From Cyanodermella asteris (Eukaryota; Ascomycota; Lecanoromycetes; Ostropales; Stictidaceae), in NCBI GenBank assembly GCA_900618795.1, contig UYJD01000017.1:126314-190313 (forward strand): 64,000 bases of DNA. The letters run 5' to 3'. The translations under genes were made by a program, and so were the position numbers. The notes beneath the pieces are model-generated. The model did not search any database and was not told where the DNA came from. It saw nothing but the letters and a program-made list of their open reading frames with translations. Shown one piece after another: positions 43,671 to 53,610 of this stretch. Within the stretch, counting starts at the first letter, position 1, and every line of letters starts with the position of its first letter.

Positions 43671-46600
43671 TCATATAATGCCAGCTGGTATATCAGCCAG
43701 CGCCATAAGCACGTCATTAGATTCCGAAGCCGTTGGAGACGGCGGCATATCCTCGCCAAATTGATCAACCTCGATGCGCACGCCTCGCCTGTCGGTGGGT
43801 ACGCCATCTCTCGCGGCACCAAAGTCCAATACTTCAATGTACGTGAGCTGGTCTCGTTGCACGGCTGCAACGCATCTCCGCCCGTCAAAGCCAACCTGCC
43901 ACACGCCACTGAGGTCAGTGAGCAGGTCTCTGACAAATTCGCCAGTCCTCGCGTCCCACATTTTGAGCGTACGATCGCTTCCGGAAATGACCTTGCGAGA
44001 ATCGTGCTGAAAGCAAGTGATGGCTCCGGTATGGGCCATCAACGTTGCTTTGCAGTGCCCAGTCGCCGGATCCCAGATGCGCAGCGTGCTGTCGGCTGCT
44101 GCACTGACAAGCCGATCACCTTTGAGATCCAACAGACCAACCAGAGAATTGTGTCCTTCTAGATTGTGGATGCAGGAGCCGTCTTCGAGTGACCAGATCT
44201 TGACTGTGTTGTCCATGGAGCCTGAGATGCAGCGCTTCCTGTCCATATCAAGAACAACACTGTAGACCTTCTGGGTATGGCCGCGTAGAGTATAGGTCAG
44301 ATCGCCCGTCGATACACGCCATACGCGAACAGTGGTGTCATAACTTCCTGACACAAGCGTGTCACCATGTGCTGCTATCGCCCTGACGGAGTGACCATGC
44401 CCAGTCAAAGCACGCACGAAATAGAAGCCCTCGATCTCCTCCGCAGACATGTCCTTCGTTAAGGCGTGGTCCTTTGGTTGGGGCAGCTTCCAGACGCGTA
44501 GCGTCGAGTCACGGCTGCCAGTGATAATCAGCGGCTCCCGCGGCATCACGATAGGCCGTCCTTCGCTGGTCTTGCCAATGACCGTCGGCGTGAGGATGAC
44601 GAGGCATCGTACGGTGCTAGTATGGCCATGGAAGACATGTGTGCAGCGACCAGCTGCAATGTCCCAGACTCGGACCGATCGATCGGTAGACCCTGAGACA
44701 AGAGTACTGCCGTAGCACTTGAGAGCCCATACGCCTCCTTCATGGCCCCTCAAAACATTCCGCTGAATGCCGGTCTTTGTATCGTACACATTAATGTTGG
44801 TATCATCACTGCCAGTCAAGATCCGTTCCGAGTCAAAATGGAGACAGGTCACCACATGGCGCTCATGTGCCTTGAAAGCCAAGTGCTTGGGTTTGAGGCT
44901 CTCATTCATCCAGTACCCATCAATCTGGTACTGTCGGCGGTACATCGTCTTGTAAAGATGCATGTTGCGTAAGCTGAGGAGACCAATCTCTGGGTTCGCA
45001 GGTTCAGGTATCACCAACGAAGCCACCCGTGCAGCGGCGAAAGGACCCTCATTGGACGAAAGTTGCTTCATGAGAGACGTCGTATCGAACGCTGCCATCT
45101 CGTCTGTTTTCTCTTCTCTCCGTTTCTGCAGCTTGCGAGACGCCGGCCTGATATTTACTACCTTCTTGCGCTTTGTTGATCTCCGAGTCAGCGACTTCTC
45201 CGAGTGGAATTCCTGCAGAGTCGTCTCGACAGCGAGCTCTTCGTCTTCGTCGGCGCTGTGTTGATTTCCTATCGACGCTTCCGCTTCCGGACTGTCCGGT
45301 CGTCCCAAGTTCTTTTCCCAATCCTCTGACGCGGTTCTGGATCCAAACTGCCAGCCCCAGCCCTCCATGATAGCGCGGCGGAGTTCCGGAGAGCTCAAGG
45401 TATACCCGTCCCTCAATGCAAGGTCCTTCCATGTCTTCTCGGACGAGTCAATGATCTGCCGCCATTTCCTGGAGACCTGGGCGGCTCGGCAAAGAGATTT
45501 GGCATCAAGGAAGTTGAGCACATGTTGACCAAGTTCGGCAGGTAGCAAGGTCAAAAAGTCGCACTTCAAGGCTGGGTTGACGTTTTCGGCAACAAACTGA
45601 AGCACGTTCTTTTCTGATCTGCGCAGCAGTTGAAACATTACATATGATTTCATGTTCTGAGGCAGGCTCTCAAAAGACCTAAGCATGGAAGGTATATCCA
45701 TCATGGATGGGGCCGTATGCTGCCTCTGTCTGTGTAGGCTTGGAGGCAGTGAAAGTTCACTTTCGTCCCAAGACTGGGTTGCTTGGGTCTCAAAGCTGTC
45801 CTCATTGTCAGCCGCCTCGCTCGGCGGTGATCGACTCACCAGGGTATCCGAATGATCAAAATATCCGCGACGCGTAGCCGCAATGTTAGCTGCCGCGGTG
45901 ATTGGAGAGAGGCTGGGGCTTGGAAGGGATGCATCTTGGGCTTCGTTGAGATCAGACGTCCCTGCGTGGATGGCTTCCGGCCCTCTTTGCGACGAGGTCG
46001 ATTTCCTCGCAGATTCGGATGTCGTGGATTCTGCATCAGTGGCTCTCGGAATCTCTACTCGAAGGCCATTGCGGCTATTTGTTAGTCGGGAGGGAGAGCA
46101 TTCCTGCTGAGCGGACGGACGACCTGAAGGCGCCTCGTCATCTGTTTGATCCAAAGATGGTGTGATGGGTGTGGATGTCTGTACCATGTGGAGTCGTGAT
46201 GGTCGACCTTCCAGCTTGTGACTAGGTCTGCTGCTTGAGGGAGGCGTCTGTATATGACCCGCCTCGAGAGTGAGCTGCGGCGAGGGCGACATACGCGTAG
46301 TTTGCGAGAATGAATCTTGTCTTGAAAGTGCTGCCTCCTTGGACCAGTCCGCCAGAGACTCCAATTTCCGCCTCTTGATATGTCGGATGACACCTCCTCT
46401 TTCTTGCATCTCTTTCCTCTGCCTTTGCAGCTGAGCTGCTGCCGCTCTGGGGTCTTCTGCCTCCTCAAACAAAGCATTTTGTCCATTATGGTGGAAGGCA
46501 AAATTCTTGATCGATGCGGGCGTAGGTGACGCGGCGAGCGGATATTGTTTTGTATCGAGGTCTGTCAGGCGTCGAGGATCTTTCATAATCAAGGGAGGAA

Positions 46601-46814
46601 AACTTGTTGTGGTCGTGGTGGTTGTTGTGACTACAGTTGTTTGCGTCGCGGGGCCAAAGGAGAACTGTGCGAGCGAATAGCCAGGCGATGAGTCCGTTTC
46701 GTGACTGTGGCCATCCTGAAGGCCTGTGGAGATGGGTGGAGTAGCCATGACACCGGCTTGATTTGAAGCCGTCGAGTCGAAGGAAGTATACGGACTGTGG
46801 GTAGACCTATTCAT
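43671..46814 (-). CDS. CDC4: F-box/WD40 ubiquitin ligase subunit Cdc4
   Basis: Single-exon gene. I start at 46814 (MNRSTHSPYTSFDSTASNQ, 1047 aa); the frame stays open 51 codons further up but that part looks like leader. A disordered N-terminal half is followed by an F-box near residue 420 (LLPAELGQHVLNFLDAKSL, then RKWRQIID). A YRRQYQIDGYWM linker comes next, then seven or eight WD40 repeats from about residue 650 (HERHVVTCLHFDSERILTGS, GHEGGVWALKCYGSTLVSGS, GHTSTVRCL and others). Cdc4/Fbw7 recruits phosphorylated substrates such as CDK inhibitors to SCF. The GGVWALK and DRSVRVWD repeats and order match Cdc4 better than Met30/SconB. Confidence 0.92.
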   Translation of the reverse strand: MNRSTHSPYTSFDSTASNQAGVMATPPISTGLQDGHSHETDSSPGYSLAQFSFGPATQTTVVTTTTTTTTSFPPLIMKDPRRLTDLDTKQYPLAASPTPASIKNFAFHHNGQNALFEEAEDPRAAAAQLQRQRKEMQERGGVIRHIKRRKLESLADWSKEAALSRQDSFSQTTRMSPSPQLTLEAGHIQTPPSSSRPSHKLEGRPSRLHMVQTSTPITPSLDQTDDEAPSGRPSAQQECSPSRLTNSRNGLRVEIPRATDAESTTSESARKSTSSQRGPEAIHAGTSDLNEAQDASLPSPSLSPITAAANIAATRRGYFDHSDTLVSRSPPSEAADNEDSFETQATQSWDESELSLPPSLHRQRQHTAPSMMDIPSMLRSFESLPQNMKSYVMFQLLRRSEKNVLQFVAENVNPALKCDFLTLLPAELGQHVLNFLDAKSLCRAAQVSRKWRQIIDSSEKTWKDLALRDGYTLSSPELRRAIMEGWGWQFGSRTASEDWEKNLGRPDSPEAEASIGNQHSADEDEELAVETTLQEFHSEKSLTRRSTKRKKVVNIRPASRKLQKRREEKTDEMAAFDTTSLMKQLSSNEGPFAAARVASLVIPEPANPEIGLLSLRNMHLYKTMYRRQYQIDGYWMNESLKPKHLAFKAHERHVVTCLHFDSERILTGSDDTNINVYDTKTGIQRNVLRGHEGGVWALKCYGSTLVSGSTDRSVRVWDIAAGRCTHVFHGHTSTVRCLVILTPTVIGKTSEGRPIVMPREPLIITGSRDSTLRVWKLPQPKDHALTKDMSAEEIEGFYFVRALTGHGHSVRAIAAHGDTLVSGSYDTTVRVWRVSTGDLTYTLRGHTQKVYSVVLDMDRKRCISGSMDNTVKIWSLEDGSCIHNLEGHNSLVGLLDLKGDRLVSAAADSTLRIWDPATGHCKATLMAHTGAITCFQHDSRKVISGSDRTLKMWDARTGEFVRDLLTDLSGVWQVGFDGRRCVAAVQRDQLTYIEVLDFGAARDGVPTDRRGVRIEVDQFGEDMPPSPTASESNDVLMALADIPAGII

Positions 46815-48961
46815 GTTGCCTGTTCGCAGCCAGATATAGCCCTGACCAGAAGGCAAGGTGGGAATGCAGACTCGAGACGTAGAGAGAGTAGGTGTAAGAG
46901 ATCGAGTTCGAAAAGGACGCTCCTTGTGCCAGCAAACGAGGTATGCAGGACACGAGGGTGGGCTCAAGGGATTCAGGCGCGCTCAGTTCTGACCTTTGTA
47001 CGTGACATGACGCAGCCACACGAGACTGACGGTGAAGCAGGAAAAGCACCAGGCCGCTGGAAAGATGAACGTGCGTGAACAGCCGTGATCAGTGAAGGTG
47101 CTCGAGCGTCAAAGTCGCGTGGGTGCAGATGATCGATCGGCCCAAGAGGGCAGGCGGGCGTGGCGGACCTGGGAAAATCAACACGGCGTGTCTGAGATGG
47201 CACGGGACGGGAGAGTCGTCGACCGCAGCGGGCTCCCAAATCAGAGACTATGAGGCCAAGAGGGGAGATGAGGCGCTCTGGTGTTTGGGCGTTGGGCGTG
47301 GTGGTCGTTTGGAGGGGAGACTTGTGAGATCGGTGCAGCCGTCGGAAGTGTGGCAGCTGCGAGTTAAGCTGGCAAAGCAACGACCGCATGCCATCGACAT
47401 GCGCCGCCGCCGTGTGTGGCCGCTTGACGGCGCCTGCCACCCACCGCTTAAGGAACTGACCTGCGCTGTGCGGGTTCCCTCCTCCTTACCTACCTTACGT
47501 TGCGTCCGAGTCCCTGACGAATATGCAGTACCGCCTTCTTACTGGGTGTCCTCTGCTATTGCCGTCCTCCGACCGTGGCGAATACGCGACCCCGATCATG
47601 AAAGCGCTCGGGCCCGCCTCGTTCACGAAACTTTGCCCTTTGGACGTGCCGGTCTTGTCTTTCCGCACCTTCGGAGCAGCTCTCGCAGGCCGATGCGGGC
47701 GTTTTTGAGCGACCTGCGCGGCTATCGTCGATGACATTGCCCTGATCCTTGCTGCAAGGATGCTGAGAAGGGCAGGATTGTGTATTGACTGAGCTGATTC
47801 GAAGGTCCAGCACTCAAATAGCCTCCTCGACCCGGCTGCATATTCCGGAATTGGCACCCGAACTAGCGGCAGAGACATGATGCCTGTTTTGTTTGCCCAT
47901 TATCGTATCGGGATCTCATGCGACCGATCCAGCAAGCTGACGCCTTTCTCATGCCATAACAAAAACGCCTCGTGCAGATCTTGTGCTCCGGCAACGTGCA
48001 CATGAAGGCTGTGGTCCAGGCATTTGCGTTTGAGTGGTCTTGGCATCTCGTGGTGAACGTTGTTGACATGCACATCTAAGTCAAAAAAAGTCGTTACCCA
48101 CCACCCCGGAACGCAGCCCCGTACCCTCACCACTAATGAACAAGAACGACGGCGTCTAGAAAGCAACCACGACGCTTTGCGAAATGACACCATAATTAAC
48201 ACGATAGGAGGGTCTCTTATCTACAATTTGATATTCGAAGCCTGCGAGAAAAGAGCCGTAGCGGAGGTGAAACCCTTAGTCAAGCGCATCGGGGTGGTTG
48301 GTAACGACTTTTTTGACTTGTATGTGTGAGAATGTATCAACGAAACGAGGGACAACGCCAAACCAGAAGAAAGTGCGCAAGCCAGTTGACTCCATATCGG
48401 CATATGGGCTCTGATGATCTCGTTGTGATGGCTCGCTGGCATGCTCTCACAGAGACCCCAGAAGGATTATGCGGTGCGCACACATTCTACACTGGCAGCG
48501 CTCGTCTACGAAACTTGAACACGCCGCCTTGAGCGCAAAGGGATCCAATTTTCTGTATGCCTTTCAGGCTCTTCAAGTTTTGCCTGTCGAAGGTCGTTCG
48601 CGCCTTCTTAACCACCTGCAAAGTTGTCAGAATTCCTTCAATGGCAGCTAGGTATCGACACATTTGTGCCGAACACTTAATATTTTTCTAAGTAGTGTCA
48701 TGACTGCATACTGAGCATGTTGTTGTTGCGAAGTAAGGGTGGAATTCCAGCTTGGAGTGGCAGTCGCGCCGATCGTGCCTGCCGTCAACAGCTTTGGCTG
48801 TAGTCTGCTTTTGCCACATTGAATGCTTTCGCCCTGGCGCTAGTGAGTAGGGCATGAGATAGCTCTTTGCCCCACGCTGCCGCTGCCGACTTCCCTTTCT
48901 CTTTTGTCATCCTGTCATCTGTCGAGCCTGCTTGGTTCCGTATCCTACCTCCATCGGCACC
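46815..48961. other. 2.1 kb divergent gap between CDC4 and HOP1
   Basis: The left part is the CDC4 leader and promoter, the right part the HOP1 promoter. Open frames at 47123-47734 (+), 46973-47440 (-) and 47495-47878 (-) show basic, Pro/Ser-rich composition without domains and are judged chance. A CTTACCTACCTTACG stretch lies near 47486. No RNA gene is recognised. Confidence 0.4.
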
Positions 48962-51389
48962 ATGGCCCCACAAAAGCTTGTGTCGAGAATCAAAGCAAAT
49001 CAAGTCCTTACCCAAGCAGATCAGGTCGTCAAGCAAGAGCAAAGCCTCGAAATCATTCAAAATCTGATGGAAATATCGGTAAGCTGCCCTGCAAATCATT
49101 GTGCCCGGCTCGGTCTCAGCTGATGCCTTAGTTTGCAAACATCTTTTTGTTCAGGTAAGAGGGAATCGAGAACGCGAGAACCTGGGGCTGATATGGTAAG
49201 GAACCTGTGTCCACAAGATCATCTCGGCGAACGAGCCATTGTATTCGATGGCGAATCGGCAAGCAGGACCCAGCAGAGGTTCAAGGTGCTTACGAAAGGC
49301 AAATCCCCTTTGATGGACAAGCTCTTGAAATGGCTCCACGGCATAAATGATGCACTGAAGCAAAGTTTCCTTGAGTGTGCTCAACTGAGCGTTGTCCCAA
49401 GCAAAACACAGACTGACCATGTTATCGAGTCATATACATTCACTTTCGAATATGGACCCAGAGAGGCTGGTATTCTCGGATCAAGTCGCCAGGTCGCCGG
49501 CTTCAACGTGTCTCAGGGCAAGGGCAGCTCTGTAACCTTGAGGAACGCGCGGAGCGAGCTTTCAAGGCTCATTGGACATTTGCTGGGCACATGCCAGTCT
49601 CTGCCGGACTTACCAGGTGAGCCATTGCAATCAGAGGATATCCGACGCGGCTGACAAGGCAGACGAACGCTACGTGACGGTGCATCTGTTCTACAACGAC
49701 GACTGTCCCATCGAATATCAGCCGCCGGGTTTTGGACCGAACACGTCCAACCAGATGCTGATGGTCAACAGCGGAGAATGGCAGCCACGGAATCGCATCG
49801 TTGGAACCTCTGACTCCGGCCATCACAGGTATGTAAGGATGTATCGCGACGTTCTTGGACTTGCCTGACCTGTCCCACAAGGGTGAGCCTTCGAGCAGAC
49901 TATATTTTGCCTGCCGCAAACGAGCCAGGACGAGAGTACAAGGACTTCAAAATCCCGGAGAGTCTATCGTTCACGGACGCACAAGAGCGCCATAAACCCA
50001 ATGTGGGGAAACAGATGACACCCAAGAGTCACAGGCTCGCTGTCGAGTCTGTTCAGCGTGGAGTACCGACAGCACGTCGGTCGCCAGTGGGCCAAAGCAG
50101 CGAAGTACCCCAGGAACAGCATAAAGACATGTCGAGCAAGCAGACTAGGCAGCTTCGGCCCCGGACCGACTCGAAACTTCGTGATCTCTCACACTTCGCG
50201 AGCCAGAACTCAACTGGTCTTCATGATCTCAGGGTTCGGAATCAGCTCGTGCCGGCGGTATGTGAAGGCCTCGGCACTGAAGTCGAAGTACTGACGTCGA
50301 ACAGACAGAGATATTGAACGAAGTCCCTGATATCAGCTTCACACAGCCAAGCGTCGCTGCAGTAGTTGCCAAGGTTGCCGTTAACGCTGATAATGACTTC
50401 CGGGCGGATGTTGGCGCCCGTCTGCTGGCGAGGCACGATAGCACCTCCGGTAATCGTTCGCCCACCGTGAGGTGCGAATGCGGCTGCAACATTGCAGATG
50501 GACATTTGGTGAGCTAGGAACCATCATGTCGAACCAAGTGTGAGACTAACAGTAGGAGGTTCAATGCTGCTGTTGTGATGAGTTGCAGCACCGGCACTGC
50601 TATGCTACTGAGACGAAGGAAGCCGCACAGCAGCATGTGTGCTATAGCTGTTTACTCGAAACAGAGGACTCTGCACGGGTTGATAATTTGACGGAAACCA
50701 CTCGCCTCAGACGTCTTTTATGGGCGATCAGACAGGCTGGCAAGCGCGCTAGCCAGGCCGAGCTTGTGCGCATTTCAGGTTCGTGTATGGCTAGAACTCG
50801 CAATTCAGTCAGTGTCTAACGTGGTCAGGCTATGATAGCAACGAAGTCACGAACCTGGCATCTATCTTGAAAAGTCGAGGTCTCGTGAGGCGTATCAAAC
50901 AGCGCAACATGTCCCCATACGGTCTCGTTGAAGATCGGATCGTCAAAAGCACACAGCCCGGTGAACTCCTGCATCCACTATTTGGCATTGCAGACTTGGT
51001 GTGTGGCGAAAGCCCTCCCCAGTTCGAAAGTTTTGCTTTAGTCTTGAATAACTGACAGTTTTGAGTAGTATCGCGATGTGCGCTCCACCTCAGGAGTCGC
51101 GGGAGAAACACGTGTGCATGATGATGGCCACCATACAGACGATGGTCACGAGGAAGACGCGGAATTGGAGGTGATCCGATCCGATGATGAGACCGTCGTG
51201 GATGAACTCAGGAGCATCGGGCCCCAGACTCCCGTGCCAAACAGGCCAAGCCAGGGATCTTGCGTGCTAGAGACTCCGAAACGTGGCACAGACGTGGATG
51301 TGCATCCAATGGCCCCACCATCAAAACGTGCTAGGAAGATGAACAGCAGCCAAGCTATGTCTCCAGCTAACGTCAGCCGGCATGACTGA
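48962..51389 (+). CDS. HOP1: Meiotic HORMA-domain axis protein Hop1
   Basis: Nine exons: 48962-49078, 49132-49154, 49201-49616, 49663-49828, 49882-50257, 50305-50508, 50556-50778, 50829-50998 and 51069-51389, 671 aa, all phases consistent. The start has an excellent context (GCACCATGG). The HORMA domain spans about residues 25-255: QSLEIIQNLMEISFANIFLF, then NLCPQDHLGERAIVFDG, VIESYTFTFEYGPREAG, LPDLPDERYVTVHLFYNDDC. A PHD-like zinc finger spans about 422-468 (CECGCNIADGHL, CCCCDELQHRHCY, CYSCLLE). A winged-helix-like part spans about 475-540 (LLWAIRQAGKRASQAELVRI, LASILKSRGLVRRI). The tail is acidic and disordered, with a short basic patch SKRARKM. Hop1 organises meiotic chromosome axes and promotes interhomologue recombination, so the gene suggests a retained sexual cycle. 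Confidence 0.93.
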
Positions 51390-53610
51390 TATGGCTCATG
51401 GCTTGACTCGACGCCTTCGACGGCGGGCAATAGTCGCTCAAAAACAGCGGACCACGGAAAGAGAAGTGCAACGTTGCTGTGACAAAAGGTTGTGAGATAG
51501 CTTTACTGTATAAGCAGCCGCATAGCAAGCTACTGATACCTGGTGCTAGTAATATTTGATTATCTGGGACCAAAGCTGATGGTAATCACCGCAATAGAGG
51601 TGGGAGCACAGACAAGGTACTCTGATGCTATATTTGTTCATCGTGCTTCTAGCTTTGATGGATGGTGGCTTCGGGTACCCTGATCGGGCTGGTGGCACTG
51701 TATGGTAGCAGATTATCATGAAGTGGAGATGTTGCGCAAGCCATGACAAGGAGATGCGTGGAACCGAGGACGAAGATGCTGAAGTCTATCGCAGCGTCGC
51801 AGTATCGCGATGCGTGGCTGCTCCTGGAGTGCTGCATGCCAGAAACGGGCCTCTTCTCTGGCCAGTCCTTCACGACACGCTTTGGAGTTGCTTGGTTCGT
51901 GGTGGTGCGCTGCGAACGCCAGAGGCTTGCTGGCTGCACAATCAAAAAGCCCGAGCTTTGCAAACGGAAGACACAATTTGACATACAAAAGCTCGGTCAT
52001 CAACAAATGGAAGGGTGCTTTAACATGCCACGTGTGCTGTAAAAGTACGGTCGATGCATTGTTGAAGCTGATATGTGCTTGTGCCTAATGGCCATCACCA
52101 TCACTGCCTGCATAGCGTGCTGCATGCAGGGAGTCCAGGGACTCGAGCCTTTCGAGCCGGGTAATGTCGTGCATGCGTTTCGACAGGCTGTTGTCAGTTT
52201 CGGATTCAGGAGGTGCAGGGCTGTGATCGTCGGCGCTATGGGGGCCGACCAAACCGTCTGGCGATGCGTTCACCGGGTCTTATCCTCTTACGAAAGCTTT
52301 GACTGTGCTTCGCAACATTCGCCAACCCCGAGCTGGTGCAGGCCGGCCGGGAGAAGTGGCAGACGGTCGAATCACGGACGCCTTACTTGCTCTCGGAAGA
52401 CGATCTGTACTACGAAAGTCTCTCCGACGAGCCGGCGGGTAAGATGCTGAGGGGAGGGAGGATAATATTGGCGTCGGGGTCAGCTTGCGGCGGCGTGGCA
52501 ATCGTCGACTATATTTCGCTACAACCCCGACACGCTGACGGCTGGTTACAGAAGTAGCCATGGTGTGCGGGCAACAACGCCCTGCAATCCTGTCGTCGCG
52601 TGGGCGATCGTGCGCAGGCGGATTTTCCAGACACGGGAGACAACCAACTTGGTAAAGTAGGGACTGGCTGGTACATGGCGGTAGCATTGCTATTTTGCGC
52701 TCGCAAGGGCCTCGCCAGAGTGTTGCCGATGCCGTTGGGCCGTCATGCCACGCAAAAAACGTGGAGCGGACGCCTCTAAACGTCTTCTTCCAGCCATTGA
52801 CGCTCGTTTCGTGCCCCTGAGCTTGCTGAGCCGGTGGCTGCCGGCCGCGGCGTCTCCACTCACAGTTGGTTCGACGATTACCGGACACTGTGGTAGGTGG
52901 TGCTGCGAGGATGATGGCGACGATGACGAGAAGCAAATCCGCTATCGAGCAGCGCGACACGCAGATCTACAGCTGAGGAGTAAGATTGCAATAAGGAGAT
53001 CTGAACAGTCCGCAGCAGGGGGGCGAGTCGAGTAGACGAAAAGGAGGAGCAACTTGGACTCTCTAAGCAGCCCAGCCCAACCATCTTGCCAATAGTGGCT
53101 GGCGGGCGGCGCACGGCAACAGGGGGTTTCCGTCCAGCTGCGGCACCGTCCTGCGCTTTAGAACGAGGAACGACCAGCTACTTGGCCCCAGGAGTCGAGT
53201 GCATGGAGGAAAATGTGCAGTTCGAAACATGCGTAGTGTGCTTTTCTATTTGCTGAACTACAAGCTAAGACGGCCAACTTTACTCTTCGCGGCGTCACAT
53301 CCCACCGCATCTCTCTCCCCCCTGCCTGTGCGTTTCAGGCTAGCCTCGACTCGAGCGTCCTCAGAACATCTGCAGCACTTCTCTCCCTGCTGTTACTGCC
53401 CGCGTCCTGCTGCAGCCATTCTTCTCGCCCGCGTGCTCCATCTCAGCCAGCAGCAAGACAGTCAAACGGCGCGAGACATGTCCATTTAACTTTGCAGAAA
53501 CGTCTACCGCGATCCTCATCCACATATGGCGACACCACGACCTCGCCCGGCCAGCAGGTCCCATTGATGCACGTAACCTATAGGGCTGAGCAAGCACCCT
53601 TCAATGCGTC
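51390..53610. other. 2.2 kb gap, promoter of the orphan gene, no gene supported
   Basis: Lies between the HOP1 stop and the next plus-strand start. Several frames of 60-226 codons occur in a GC-rich section (52280-53040). One plus-strand frame at about 52305-52557 (ANPELVQAGREKWQTVESR...) has balanced, protein-like composition but no start, family or splice support. The segment 53200-53610 is pyrimidine-rich and probably the leader of the gene at 53611. Confidence 0.35.

Noticed and set aside
47123-47734. 203-codon plus-strand frame in the CDC4-HOP1 gap
   Set aside because: Arg/Pro-rich in GC-rich DNA, no family features, and competing frames on the other strand.
52280-52960. 226-codon minus-strand frame in the gap before the orphan gene
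   Set aside because: GC-rich, Arg-rich and without domains. The plus strand is equally open, which points to composition effects.
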